Source: Clostridium paridis
GTDB lineage: Bacteria > Bacillota > Clostridia > Clostridiales > Clostridiaceae
Direction of reading: 5' to 3'
DNA length: 64,000 bases
NCBI RefSeq assembly: GCF_016765615.1
Contig: NZ_JAESWA010000022.1
Coordinates: forward strand, 955,542-1,019,541
The notes under the pieces: generated by a model
Database searches by the model: none
The model's input: only the letters and a program-made list of their open reading frames with translations
What the model was told of the DNA's origin: nothing
Translations under genes and position numbers: made by a program
Shown here: piece by piece, positions 9,222-18,632 of the stretch
How the letters are laid out: every line of letters starts with the position of its first letter
Numbering within the stretch: position 1 is the first letter of the stretch

Positions 9222-10229
9222 TTAACTAAATTTATAGCAAAATTCCATTAATTGATCTTCTATTAATTTTATATCATTTTCTAGATCGCTATGTTTTTTC
9301 CAAACTTGCGTATTTTTTATTGAAATTTCTGGGTTAAAATACTTAAATTTATCTTTATGTTCTTCCGAATTCAAGCTGGTAAATTTATATATAGTATTAA
9401 TTGCTTCATCATAATTATAAATTAAATCTTCAAATTTAATTCTTAAAACAAAGTCAGAATCATTACTTTCTACATTCTTTCTAAGACTTTTAAACCATTG
9501 TATAAAGACATTAACATCCTCAGAAGGTATCCACCCTTCTTTCCAATACTTTTTATTTAATGTATATAAATCTCTTGGATCTCTATCAACACATATTATC
9601 TTAATATCCTCAAAATAATTTAAATATCTGTCTGTATTTGTTGGTGGTACTAACTGATCCATTACTATATATTCTGCTTTTTTACTGCTTTCGTCTTTTA
9701 AATTGTTCAATATGTCATTAAAATATTCTTTCGTCAATTCATAAAAATTATCAGGATTAGAATAATACATAGTTGATCTTTTATAGTAAGGAATATACTC
9801 ATACCCACTTTTCTTTAAGAAATATTTATAAATATTTCTTTGGACTTTTGCAGGTAAACTGAACAATAAAAAACGAGACATTGAACTATATCTATTCATA
9901 TGCCTATGCCAATAACCTTCCCAACTAATTTCAATTAACCCATCTAAGTATTTCTCAGATATTTCATCAAAATTACTAATAAACTCAGAATACTGCTTAC
10001 TTACTATCTTTAGTAATTTCTTAAATCTAAATATAGCTTCATCAACTTTCAATCTATGATTATCATTTACAAGAAAATGTTCCAAATCTGAAATTCCATC
10101 TATTTCATGTGCAATTGAAAATTCATAACTACCTAATGAAACTGTTTTATTAAATTCCTTTAACAAATCTGTTATCGCTGAGGAACCAGTTCCACCAAAA
10201 CTAGCACATGTTATTATTTTTTTCCCCAT
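9222..10229 (-). CDS. sulfotransferase-like P-loop protein of the polysaccharide operon
   Basis: About 335 residues. The start ATG at 10227-10229 follows GGAGG by 5 nt and is preferred over an upstream in-frame ATG at 10250. The N-terminus ITCASFGGTGSSAITDLL resembles the phosphosulfate-binding loop of sulfotransferases, and ICVDRDPRDLY at about residue 210 matches the second conserved site (R-D-P-R). No named subfamily is recognised. In this operon it could sulfate the repeat unit using PAPS, but some proteins of this fold transfer other groups. No PAPS synthesis genes are in the window. Confidence 0.6.
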   Translation of the reverse strand: MGKKIITCASFGGTGSSAITDLLKEFNKTVSLGSYEFSIAHEIDGISDLEHFLVNDNHRLKVDEAIFRFKKLLKIVSKQYSEFISNFDEISEKYLDGLIEISWEGYWHRHMNRYSSMSRFLLFSLPAKVQRNIYKYFLKKSGYEYIPYYKRSTMYYSNPDNFYELTKEYFNDILNNLKDESSKKAEYIVMDQLVPPTNTDRYLNYFEDIKIICVDRDPRDLYTLNKKYWKEGWIPSEDVNVFIQWFKSLRKNVESNDSDFVLRIKFEDLIYNYDEAINTIYKFTSLNSEEHKDKFKYFNPEISIKNTQVWKKHSDLENDIKLIEDQLMEFCYKFS

Positions 10230-10251
10230 ATACTCCTCCAATGTAAGCACA

Positions 10252-11193
10252 TCACTTTTGATTCATTCTTTTTATATAAAGCGTTCTTTTCACCCTTTTA
10301 ATTAATTCATCCCTTGAATATAGGCTTAATACGATAGCTATACCACAATAAAAAGCCTTTAGAAACTTAGATCCTTTAGCCTTATTCTTTAAGCTTTTAG
10401 ACATATAATATCGTTCTGCTCCAACTTCTGATGATATTAAATCCTTCAGTTTTACGTATATTAATTTGTCATCCTCATTATTAAGTCTTTTTTTATACAT
10501 CTTCTTAACATAGTAAGCCGCCTTTGATTGCTTGAAAGAATTTGAAATAGATATTCCATTATCTCTTAATCTATATAATAACAACTTATCATCTAAATTA
10601 TCTATATTATAACCATTGGTCACGACTCTTGTTATAAAATCATAATCTTCTGCATACTTAACTTCTCTGTAGTTTCCCAATTGCTTAAGTATGCTTCTTT
10701 TAAACATCCAAGTTGGATGTGCCATCGGATTACAGTAATTTAGCATCACTTTCAAGTTATACTTATTAGTATAAACATTACTTTTTTTATTTATTATATT
10801 TTCATTTTCATCTATAAACTCTATTTGACTCCCTACCAAATCCACTTTTGGATTGTTAAGTAAAAACTTTATTTGCTTCTCAAATCTATTTTCTAAACTT
10901 ATGTCATCTGCATCCATTCTAGCAATATATTCCCCAGTTGCTATTGCTAACGCAGAATTCAGGGATTCAATTAATCCTTTATTTACATCATTATATATAA
11001 GTTTTATTCTTTGATCTTTTTGTGCATAACAATTAAGAACATCTTTTATTTCTATGTTTAACGGATTGTCTAGCACTATTATAAATTCAAAATTTCTTTC
11101 TGTTTGATTTAAAATTGATTCTATAGATTTTATTAACCAACTTTTTTCTTCATTATAAGTACTCATTATAACTGATATTAATGGTTGTGTCAT
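10252..11193 (-). CDS. family 2 glycosyltransferase
   Basis: 313 residues. GT-A fold with LISVIMSTYNEEKSWLIKSI at the N-terminus, IATGEYIARMDADDIS (DxD motif) at about residue 90, FEKQIKFLLNNPKVDLVGSQ, and YAEDYDFITR later. This pattern is common among capsule GT2 enzymes that transfer galactose, GlcNAc or rhamnose; the sugar cannot be assigned. It lies 22 bp upstream of the sulfotransferase-like gene in the same operon. Confidence 0.88.
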   Translation of the reverse strand: MTQPLISVIMSTYNEEKSWLIKSIESILNQTERNFEFIIVLDNPLNIEIKDVLNCYAQKDQRIKLIYNDVNKGLIESLNSALAIATGEYIARMDADDISLENRFEKQIKFLLNNPKVDLVGSQIEFIDENENIINKKSNVYTNKYNLKVMLNYCNPMAHPTWMFKRSILKQLGNYREVKYAEDYDFITRVVTNGYNIDNLDDKLLLYRLRDNGISISNSFKQSKAAYYVKKMYKKRLNNEDDKLIYVKLKDLISSEVGAERYYMSKSLKNKAKGSKFLKAFYCGIAIVLSLYSRDELIKRVKRTLYIKRMNQK

Positions 11194-11207
11194 TGGTGGC
11201 CTCCATG

Positions 11208-12401
11208 CTATTCCTTAACTTCCTTGTATTTCTCACTATATAATATTTTTATCACAGTAAAAAATGGCAACGTAAAAATAAACAAATGATAATTGAATAA
11301 TCCATTGAAAACTGCCAAGAAAATAAATCCTGATAATATCCACAAATTTATTGTCTTTATACTTTTTAATAATATGACTATATAAAGTAATACTCCTATC
11401 AACCCATATGAAAGAAGTACTTGAATAAAATCATTATGAGCCCATATAGCCATCTTGTAATATGTCTCATTTATAAATACAGTAATATCCATTCCACTTC
11501 CAAACAATTTTTCAAATATTGTAAACTTGTTAACATAATAATCTATTAGGTAACGCCAAAAAACATTTCGGCCACTAGTAAACCCACCTGCTGTACTTGT
11601 TCGTATCGTCTTTTCAATCAAAGGCAAATGTTTAAATAAACCAGTAAGGACAAAAATAACTACTGAAGATAAAATTAATCCTAAATTTATCTTCCAATAT
11701 TTAATTCTATTTTTAATATCAAATATAAAATTCATGATACCTAACAAAGCTATAATAATTAATGGTGTTCTCGCACCTGTCATGAAAGATAACACTAAAA
11801 TAATAACTTCGTAAATATATAGATACCACTTACCTGAGTACATTCTGATAATAGTAACAACTGCTAACATAGACATTAAGAAATATCCACATAGATGTGG
11901 ATTGTCAAAAGTACCTATAAAGTATTTTTCATTTCCCCACCATTTTTCAAAACCAAATCCAGCTATAGCTGATACTACTAATAAAAACATGCATGCGTTC
12001 ATAATAATATACAAGTACTTAATATTTTTTAGTGTAAAATCTTTAAACCCATTAACTATATTTTTATTGGTTATCAATTGAAACATTGCACAAGTAAATA
12101 TTAATCTTACTATGGAATTATAGTTTGTATTCCATTTATGATTAAATACGAACTGAAGGAATACAATACCTATTAAAATCAAATTATATATATTATTTTT
12201 TGATTTATAATTTAATATTAAATTCATGACTATTACTAGAACCATAAAAATCCCTAAAAAATTAAATGGAACATACTTTTCTAGCATAACAACTGGTAAT
12301 GATAAGAAAACTGCCCAATATAAATATTGGGGTATAGCACTCTCTAAATAATTTATGTATTTACATAACTTTTCATTGTGGGATTTTATTAAATTAATCA
12401 C
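11208..12401 (-). CDS. Wzy-like O-antigen/capsule polymerase
   Basis: 397 residues, about ten to twelve hydrophobic segments. The C-terminal half has a larger extracellular loop (KTIRTSTAGGFTSGRNVFWR), a motif with conserved Arg/Gly typical of Wzy_C (O-antigen ligase/polymerase) proteins, followed by WAHNDFIQVLLSYGLIGVLL, the conserved His-Asn segment. It would polymerise flipped repeat units outside the membrane. Placed between a GT4 and a GT2 gene in the operon. A second, larger member of the family lies at 20286-22019. Confidence 0.8.
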   Translation of the reverse strand: MINLIKSHNEKLCKYINYLESAIPQYLYWAVFLSLPVVMLEKYVPFNFLGIFMVLVIVMNLILNYKSKNNIYNLILIGIVFLQFVFNHKWNTNYNSIVRLIFTCAMFQLITNKNIVNGFKDFTLKNIKYLYIIMNACMFLLVVSAIAGFGFEKWWGNEKYFIGTFDNPHLCGYFLMSMLAVVTIIRMYSGKWYLYIYEVIILVLSFMTGARTPLIIIALLGIMNFIFDIKNRIKYWKINLGLILSSVVIFVLTGLFKHLPLIEKTIRTSTAGGFTSGRNVFWRYLIDYYVNKFTIFEKLFGSGMDITVFINETYYKMAIWAHNDFIQVLLSYGLIGVLLYIVILLKSIKTINLWILSGFIFLAVFNGLFNYHLFIFTLPFFTVIKILYSEKYKEVKE

Positions 12402-12442
12402 TATATACCTCCACTTTTGTAAGATTTACTTATATGCTTTCG

Positions 12443-13504
12443 TTAGTTACTACTTTTAATCAATCTAGTATATATTTCGAATAACTTATTTACATTATTC
12501 TCAATATTGTAATTTTCACTTACTAATCTATAATTTTCATTACTCATTACACTTCTTAACTTTTCATCGTTCAAAAGTAATAGTATATATTTTTTCAGAT
12601 CGTTTATATTTCCTGGTTCAATTATAAATCCGTTTTTATAATCTTTAACTACTGTCGGTATACTTCCTACATTTGTAGATATAACCGGCACTCCATAACT
12701 CATAGCTTCTAATATAGACATAGGCATTCCTTCATAATATGATGGTAACAAATATATAATAGTATTTTTCAAAATTTCGTCTCTCTTATTATGATCAATC
12801 CACCCAAGTACATTAATGTATTGTGAAATACCTAATTCATCAGCTTTTTGTTTCACAACATTAGCATCCCCTGATCCTGCAAAGACAAACTTAACATATG
12901 GAAACTCTGAACATACTTCCTTCACAACCTTTAGTATATCAAAAGTTCCTTTATCTTCTTCTAGCCTTGCTAAAAGTGTTATATATGTTGAATCATTTGA
13001 GAATTGATTTGTTCCAGGTATATCTATAGCATTATGTAAAACTACTACCTCCGAATCACAATATCCAGATATTTTTTCTTTCCATTCATCACCTAATGCT
13101 ATTACAACATCACATTTATTTAGTATTTTAGATATATAGTTTCTCTTTTTATCATCGCATTCATTTAAGTAATATTGATGAAATGCACCTCCATGCATAT
13201 GAAAAACTACCTTTTTACCAAAAATCTTAGATAAAGTTACAAAATAAGATTTTCTAATAAAGCTTCCTCTAGCAGCAGAATGAATATGAACAATATCTAT
13301 TTTTTTAGTTAATAATACTATAAGTACTCTTAAAAGCGAAATCAGAAAATATGTCATTTTAGTTAATTTATTACCACCAATAGTAGTTGAAATATGCTTT
13401 ATATTAACCTTATCTTTTAGATTAGATGAATAGTAGTTGTTTATGACAGTTGACATCCCACCTAACACTTTTTTAGGATGTGGCGCAATCATTAGTATAT
13501 TCAT
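12443..13504 (-). CDS. family 4 glycosyltransferase
   Basis: 353 residues, GT-B fold. The N-terminal PHPKKVLGGMSTVINNYY is the acceptor-side glycine loop, and DVVIALGDEWKEKI and LLARLEEDKGTFDILKVV mark the linker and donor domain start. LPSYYEGMPMSILEAMSYG gives the E-x7-E motif of retaining GT4 enzymes near residue 270. It adds a sugar from a nucleotide donor to the growing repeat unit. The donor is not predictable from sequence. Confidence 0.9.
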   Translation of the reverse strand: MNILMIAPHPKKVLGGMSTVINNYYSSNLKDKVNIKHISTTIGGNKLTKMTYFLISLLRVLIVLLTKKIDIVHIHSAARGSFIRKSYFVTLSKIFGKKVVFHMHGGAFHQYYLNECDDKKRNYISKILNKCDVVIALGDEWKEKISGYCDSEVVVLHNAIDIPGTNQFSNDSTYITLLARLEEDKGTFDILKVVKEVCSEFPYVKFVFAGSGDANVVKQKADELGISQYINVLGWIDHNKRDEILKNTIIYLLPSYYEGMPMSILEAMSYGVPVISTNVGSIPTVVKDYKNGFIIEPGNINDLKKYILLLLNDEKLRSVMSNENYRLVSENYNIENNVNKLFEIYTRLIKSSN

Positions 13505-13513
13505 AGTTCGCTC

Positions 13514-13990
13514 CTAACTACCTATAAAATCTTCAATTAAATTTATGATTCTTTGATTATTAGATATATAAGTTTTATAAGTCTTTGTATTCAAATCTTT
13601 AATTGCTCTTTCTAAATCTTTAATATCAACAATTCCTTCTATTAGTCCCATTTCATTAAATTGACTAACTATCTCTACTTGATGATCATCTACATGTTCT
13701 TCGTATTTTTTAAGTCTAGCAACTGCTATAACCTTTTTCTCTTTTTTTACAGCTGAAATTATCGCTCCAGTTCCCCCGTGCGTAATTACAATATTTGCTT
13801 TATTAATGGAGTTATTAAATTCATCTCTATCCAAAAATTCTTTATACCGGTAATTTTTAGGTTTATAGTCTGAATATCCAATTTGAGCAAATACTTCATC
13901 TTCTATTATTCCTTTTTCAACTAATAAATCCACTTCTTCTAACAATCTATTAAATTGAAACTTTTGTGATCCCAATGATATGAAAATCAA
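13514..13990 (-). CDS. PssE-like glycosyltransferase C-terminal half (GT28/Alg13 fold)
   Basis: 158 residues matching the C-terminal nucleotide-sugar-binding half of GT28 enzymes: MIFISLGSQKFQFNRLLEEV at the start, VITHGGTGAIISAVKKEKKV as the donor-binding glycine-rich motif, and EEHVDDHQ. It is one half of a split enzyme like Alg13/Alg14 or PssE/PssD, with the partner encoded immediately upstream and overlapping by 4 bp. Together they would add a sugar, often glucuronic acid or galactose, to a lipid-linked acceptor. The glucuronate option fits the UDP-glucose dehydrogenase gene just upstream. Confidence 0.83.
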   Translation of the reverse strand: MIFISLGSQKFQFNRLLEEVDLLVEKGIIEDEVFAQIGYSDYKPKNYRYKEFLDRDEFNNSINKANIVITHGGTGAIISAVKKEKKVIAVARLKKYEEHVDDHQVEIVSQFNEMGLIEGIVDIKDLERAIKDLNTKTYKTYISNNQRIINLIEDFIGS

Positions 13991-14439
13991 TATATACCGC
14001 CTCCATAAACTGCATTTGGATAGAACTCTTTAAGTTGTTCCCATTGAATAATAAATAAATCAGCAAACTTATATACAATTTTTCCTGATAAGGTTTGTGT
14101 ACTTATTTTTGCAAACGATTCTATGAAAATCACTTTTTTCCCTTTAAGTTTTCCTAATAAGCATACTGGAACAGTTGATAATGCGCCAGTAGAGATAACA
14201 ACGTCAGGATTCTCTTTATTTAATATCTTAAATGTTCTATATGTGTTTGCAATAAACTTCAAAACCCATCCAGATTCTTTTCTATTAACTTGTTTCAAAT
14301 AATAAATATTTTTACTATTTGAAGGTTGATATTGAGTTTTTTCAGTAATTACAAAGCTTTCATTTTTATCCATAATAGGCTTAAGCATCATTAATTGTTC
14401 GAAATGTCCACCAGATGAAGCCGTAAAACAAATTTTCAT
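13987..14439 (-). CDS. PssD-like glycosyltransferase N-terminal half (Alg14 fold)
   Basis: 150 residues of Alg14/PssD type: MKICFTASSGGHFEQLMML at the N-terminus is the acceptor-side glycine motif, and VVISTGALSTVPVCLLGKL plus KVIFIESFAKI are family hallmarks. The protein normally anchors the PssE half to the membrane and binds the lipid acceptor. Its stop overlaps the start of the PssE-like gene by 4 bp, suggesting coupled translation and equal amounts. Product of the pair is unknown. Confidence 0.83.
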   Translation of the reverse strand: MKICFTASSGGHFEQLMMLKPIMDKNESFVITEKTQYQPSNSKNIYYLKQVNRKESGWVLKFIANTYRTFKILNKENPDVVISTGALSTVPVCLLGKLKGKKVIFIESFAKISTQTLSGKIVYKFADLFIIQWEQLKEFYPNAVYGGGIY

Positions 14440-14448
14440 ATCACACCT

Positions 14449-15753
14449 CTAAACTATATCTCGTCGTCCAATTGAGTAGTATTCAACTCCAGATTCTTCT
14501 GCATCTTTAAGCTTATAGCAATTTCTTCCATCAAATATTACTGGAGTTTTCATTAATTCTCTATATTCCTTTAATGAAATACTGGTTATAGTATCCCACT
14601 CTGTAAATATAAATGCTACATCAGCATCTTTTAAAACCTCTTGAACATCTTCAGAATAATTTATTTTACCTGAAACCTTAGTTTTAAAATTATTTATGCC
14701 AATTGGGTCATATACATAAACATTTGCCCCTTCTTCGATAAGCGCTTTTACATTTGGAATTGATGGTGCTTCTCTTAAATCATCTGTTCCTGGTTTAAAT
14801 GTAACCCCTAATATAGCAACTTTCATGTTTTTAAATCCATTAAATCTTTTTTTCGCTTTCCTAAACAATCTAAATTTTTGATTTTCATTTACTTCTATTG
14901 TTGCCTTAACAGTTTTAATCTCGTAACCATTATCCTCGGCTAACCAATGCAATGCTTTAGTATCTTTAGGGAAACATGAACCACCGTAACCTATACCTGC
15001 TTTTAAGAATTTATTTCCAATTCTCGGATCGTATGACATACCATTAGTCACATCTTCAATATCTGCTCCTACTAATTCACATACATTTGCTATTTCATTT
15101 ATAAACGAAATCTTTAGCGCTAAAAAATCGTTTGACGCGTATTTTATCATTTCTGCACTTCGTCTATTTGTAACAACTATTGGTATATTAAATCTTTCAT
15201 AAATCGTCTTTAAAAGTTCTTCAGATTTTTTACTTTCAACCCCTATAACAATTCTACTTGCTTGTAATGTGTCTTTTATTGCCGTTCCTTGTGATAAAAA
15301 TTCTGGATTTGATGCAACTTCTACATTTACATCATTTTTAAGATTTTCCCTAATATATTTTTCCACATAATCATTTGTTCCTACAGGTACTGTAGATTTT
15401 ATTACAACAAGACAATCTTTTTTTATGTTTTGTGCTATCTGTTCTGCTACAGCATATAAATATTCTAAATTAGCTGAACCATCTTCTCTTTCAGGGGTTC
15501 CAACCCCTATAAATATAACGTCAGCATCACTATACGCCTGTACAAAATCCGCGGTAAAATTCAGTATCCCTTTCTTATAATTTGATAACAAAATTTCATC
15601 TAGTCCTGGTTCATATATTGGCGAAACACCTTTTTTCATTAATTCAACTTTTTCTTCATTTATATCTACACAGGTAACGCTATGGCCTACTTCAGCCAAA
15701 CACGCTCCAGTTACAAGTCCAACATACCCTGTCCCTGATACAACTATTTTCAT
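14449..15753 (-). CDS. ugd: UDP-glucose 6-dehydrogenase
   Basis: About 434 residues. The start ATG at 15751-15753 follows GGAGAGAG and is preferred over an ATG 15 nt upstream. Motifs: VSGTGYVGLVTGACLAEVGH (NAD fold), GVGTPEREDGSANL, VIKSTVPVGT, and GIGYGGSCFPKDTKAL with the catalytic Cys. It oxidises UDP-glucose twice to UDP-glucuronate, supplying the acidic sugar for the polymer. The gene is second in the operon after the priming transferase. Family length and active site are complete. Confidence 0.93.
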   Translation of the reverse strand: MKIVVSGTGYVGLVTGACLAEVGHSVTCVDINEEKVELMKKGVSPIYEPGLDEILLSNYKKGILNFTADFVQAYSDADVIFIGVGTPEREDGSANLEYLYAVAEQIAQNIKKDCLVVIKSTVPVGTNDYVEKYIRENLKNDVNVEVASNPEFLSQGTAIKDTLQASRIVIGVESKKSEELLKTIYERFNIPIVVTNRRSAEMIKYASNDFLALKISFINEIANVCELVGADIEDVTNGMSYDPRIGNKFLKAGIGYGGSCFPKDTKALHWLAEDNGYEIKTVKATIEVNENQKFRLFRKAKKRFNGFKNMKVAILGVTFKPGTDDLREAPSIPNVKALIEEGANVYVYDPIGINNFKTKVSGKINYSEDVQEVLKDADVAFIFTEWDTITSISLKEYRELMKTPVIFDGRNCYKLKDAEESGVEYYSIGRRDIV

Positions 15754-15779
15754 ATATTCTCTCTCCATTCTAAATACTG

Positions 15780-16430
15780 CTATCTAGCATTTTCATCCCC
15801 TAATAGTACAGAAAATGTTTTACAGATAAGTTTAATATCTAACCAAAAATTTCTTTCTTTTACATACTTCACATCTAGTTTCATCCAATTTCTAAAATCA
15901 ATACTATTACGTCCCATAACTTGCCAATAACAAGTTAATCCTGGCTTAACATCTAATCTTTCTCTCATCCAAGGTTCAAATTCTTCTACTTCCTTCGGTA
16001 AGCTTGGCCTAGGTCCAACTAAACTCATCTCACCTTTTAAAATATTTATCAATTGGGGCAATTCATCGATACTTGTTTTTCTTATAAACTTACCTATTCT
16101 AGTTATTCTAGGATCTTCTTTCATTTTAAACATAGGTCCAGACATCTCATTACGTTCAAGTAATTTCACTTTCAATTCCTCAGCATCAACTACCATGCTT
16201 CTAAACTTATACATTTTAAATGATTTACCATTTTTCCCTATTCTCAATTGTGAAAATACCACTGGACCTGTAGAATCCAATTTTATTAAAATTGCTACAA
16301 TAATAAAAATAGGACTCAATATAACTAGTCCAATAAATGAACACACAAAATCCAATATTCTTTTGCTAATATCATACCCTATTCTTCTCTCACTACTATC
16401 AACATCTTCACTAATATTATTCAGTTGCAT
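15780..16430 (-). CDS. undecaprenyl-phosphate sugar-phosphate (priming) transferase
   Basis: 216 residues, the short bacterial sugar transferase form: a short cytoplasmic lead, one hydrophobic segment (FVCSFIGLVILSPIFIIVAI), then the catalytic domain with QLRIGKNGKSFKMYKFRSM, TSIDELPQLINILKGEMS and LVGPRPSLP. These enzymes start repeat-unit synthesis by moving a sugar-1-phosphate (Gal, Glc, GalNAc or similar) to undecaprenyl phosphate. It is the first gene of the operon, with a GGGGGG ribosome site before its ATG. No kinase/phosphatase regulators (Wzd/Wze type) are seen upstream. Confidence 0.9.
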   Translation of the reverse strand: MQLNNISEDVDSSERRIGYDISKRILDFVCSFIGLVILSPIFIIVAILIKLDSTGPVVFSQLRIGKNGKSFKMYKFRSMVVDAEELKVKLLERNEMSGPMFKMKEDPRITRIGKFIRKTSIDELPQLINILKGEMSLVGPRPSLPKEVEEFEPWMRERLDVKPGLTCYWQVMGRNSIDFRNWMKLDVKYVKERNFWLDIKLICKTFSVLLGDENAR

Positions 16431-16626
16431 TTTATTCCCCCCAGAATAATTAATAATTATTAATTATTGATATATTCATTTCATTTTATGTGTATTAGTT
16501 TTTTTTAAGATTATAATACAAATATGTTTTCCCTATATTATTTATAACTTTTTATTATATGTAAACTTGCTATTTTAAGCTTATACCAGTTATTAAAAAC
16601 TTGTTTACTTTTAAACAACATTCTAT

Positions 16627-16655
16627 ATTCTATCATAATCATATTTCTATTTCAA
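16627..16655 (-). promoter_or_regulatory. candidate promoter of the polysaccharide operon
   Basis: Minus-strand -35 TTGAAA (16655-16650), 17-bp spacer, -10 TAGAAT (16632-16627). The surrounding DNA is very AT-rich, so chance matches are possible. Confidence 0.4.
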
Positions 16656-16903
16656 TCATAACAAATTGACCTTTTTTTTATATTATCGACATTATTTTAT
16701 TGTAGAATAAGAAATATTTTTCGACTTATATATTTTTTTCATCTAAGCTTTAATAAACCCTAAGTTGTTCAAATAATTCTTCAAAATTTAGTCTATAGAT
16801 ATATATATAGGCAAAATATTATTATATTTACTTAAATTCATTATACTATATTTATAATGTTAAAACTATATAAAATTATTGTTAAAAATAAGTGCTTTAA
16901 AGC

Positions 16904-16939
16904 AAAATAAAGAGACTATCCCCTATGGCATAGCCTCTT
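16904..16939 (-). terminator. terminator of the transglutaminase-like choline-binding protein gene
   Basis: Stem AAGAGACTAT (16910-16919) with ATAGCCTCTT (16930-16939); its single mismatch becomes a G-U pair on the minus strand, where the stem is followed by TTATTTTGCTT. It lies 84 bp after the stop codon. Confidence 0.65.
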
Positions 16940-17022
16940 AAATTTCCTTAGTTACTTTATTTTCCTGCACAATCAGAGCAATACAAATTTCATACAATCA
17001 AAGGTTATTCCCACATTTCAAA

Positions 17023-18339
17023 CTAAAGCATAACTCCATTAGAACCTATTTTATGTCCTCCTATAGTTGTATTAACTGCCATTGTACCGTTTGAATAGAA
17101 ATAATACCAATGATTTGATAGACTTACCCAACCAGTCTTCATCGCTCCGGAAGAAGCAAGATAATACCATTTACCTGATAGTTGTATCCATCCAGTTTTC
17201 ATTGCCCCAGTTGAATCCATGTAATAGTAAGAATTTCCGACTTTATTCCAACCACTCTTCATTGCTCCAGTATTGTCCATATAATAGAAAGTGCTACCTA
17301 CTTTAACCCAGCCAGTCTTCATTATTCCGCTAGCATCCATATAATAATAAGTTGTTCCTACTTTTGTCCATCCAGTTTTCATACTTCCACTAGCATCAAA
17401 ATAATACCACTTAGTATTATTTAATAACCATCCTGTTTTTCTCATCCCTGTAGTTTGATCATAGTAGTTCCATGCACCATAATCTCCCATAACCCAGCCA
17501 TTTCTATTTATTAGAATTGTATCTGGATCTAACGCATGTGTTGATTGCATCTGACTATCTGAAAGATTAAAGTAATTATAATGTACTGTGTTACCTTGAT
17601 CTGGAACTGGATCATCCCAAGTAGCATCTACTTGATAATACTTACCATTTATTCTTACTCTGTTCCATGCATGATTAATTTTATGTGAAGGAACTATATC
17701 ACATTCTATTCCTGCTTTATCCATAAATAACTTCATTGCCTTAGCATAACCTTCACATACAGCTTCATTGTACTTAATTACTCCATATGCAGAATGAGAA
17801 GAATTAAAATCATAATCATCATATGATGTATTTTTTACTATATAGTCATGAATAGCCTTCTCTTTTTGTAATTGGCTCATATTATTTGTTATTATAGATG
17901 AATAAATTGAATTGACTTTTGCATCAAACTGTTTTTTCTCAACTAGATAGTCATCAGCAGTAAGTAAATAAGTTGGCTCAATTTCAAGTTTTATTACTGT
18001 TTCTCCAACCTTTGTTGTATATGCATAAACACGTCCTGCTCCATTAAATAGTTCTGGGTGTTGAAATAGCACTTCAAAGTAAGCTTCCATAGCCAAATTA
18101 TCATCTTTTGTATAAGACGTTACATCGATACTCTTAGCATTGTTCCTTATTCCAATATAAAGTGCATACTCTAACTTAGGATTTCTTACATACGAAGAGC
18201 TTGTACTAAAACTTCTTTCTGAATAATTAGTAATTACAATAGTATTATTCTTTTCTGCTGCAAATGTTGGGCTAGTGCCTAACGCAACCATAGTTATTAC
18301 GCTTATAAGTGCTAAACTGATTTTTTTGAATAATTTCAT
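17023..18339 (-). CDS. secreted transglutaminase-like protein with choline-binding repeats
   Basis: 438 residues. A signal peptide is clear (MKLFKKISLALISVITMVAL ... FAAE). Residues ~130-260 carry a transglutaminase-like/protease core: EAVCEGYAKAMKLFMDKAG (Cys), NHAWNRVRI (His) and YYQVDATWDDP (Asp) form the Cys-His-Asp triad. From ~300 to the end there are about six 20-residue repeats of GWxxxxxxWYYxDxxGxMKT type, the choline-binding (CW_binding_1) repeat. It would be exported and held non-covalently on phosphocholine-bearing polymer, which the nearby lic genes could make. The repeats vary in sequence, unlike those of the next gene. Substrate unknown. Confidence 0.85.
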   Translation of the reverse strand: MKLFKKISLALISVITMVALGTSPTFAAEKNNTIVITNYSERSFSTSSSYVRNPKLEYALYIGIRNNAKSIDVTSYTKDDNLAMEAYFEVLFQHPELFNGAGRVYAYTTKVGETVIKLEIEPTYLLTADDYLVEKKQFDAKVNSIYSSIITNNMSQLQKEKAIHDYIVKNTSYDDYDFNSSHSAYGVIKYNEAVCEGYAKAMKLFMDKAGIECDIVPSHKINHAWNRVRINGKYYQVDATWDDPVPDQGNTVHYNYFNLSDSQMQSTHALDPDTILINRNGWVMGDYGAWNYYDQTTGMRKTGWLLNNTKWYYFDASGSMKTGWTKVGTTYYYMDASGIMKTGWVKVGSTFYYMDNTGAMKSGWNKVGNSYYYMDSTGAMKTGWIQLSGKWYYLASSGAMKTGWVSLSNHWYYFYSNGTMAVNTTIGGHKIGSNGVML

Positions 18340-18632
18340 TTTTCTCCCCCTTGTATAAATTCATTTTTAAACTTTTACATAATTATGAATATATTATATC
18401 AGAATTCCATATTTTCTTAACAATATTTACCCTTTATCCATATCATTGAAATAAGTATATTGAAAAATGACATTTTATCCACATATTATAAATTATATTA
18501 AATTTTTCGTTGGTTAATATGGGTTTCTTAACCTCTTTATGAATTTTTTATTAACATATTTTTATATCTTGATATAAAAATGCATACCTAAAATAGATAT
18601 GCATTTAACTTTTTTTTCATCTCTTTATAAGA
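18340..18632. other. gap between two choline-binding protein genes
   Basis: AT-rich, no gene seen. It contains the hairpin at 18578-18606 and must hold the promoter of the transglutaminase-like gene. Confidence 0.5.
18578..18606. terminator. probable terminator after the repeat-rich choline-binding protein gene
   Basis: AAATGCATA (18578-18586) pairs with TATGCATTT (18598-18606). On the minus strand it is followed by TTTATATC. It lies 27 bp after the stop at 18633. Confidence 0.6.

Larger units (their letters stand above)
16431..17022. other. 592-bp AT-rich gap with promoter and terminator
   Basis: No supportable gene on either strand. It holds the terminator of the choline-binding protein gene to the right (16904-16939) and the best promoter candidate for the polysaccharide operon (16627-16655). 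If that promoter is right, the operon has a ~190-nt AT-rich leader. I saw no clear riboswitch or attenuator in it. Confidence 0.5.
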
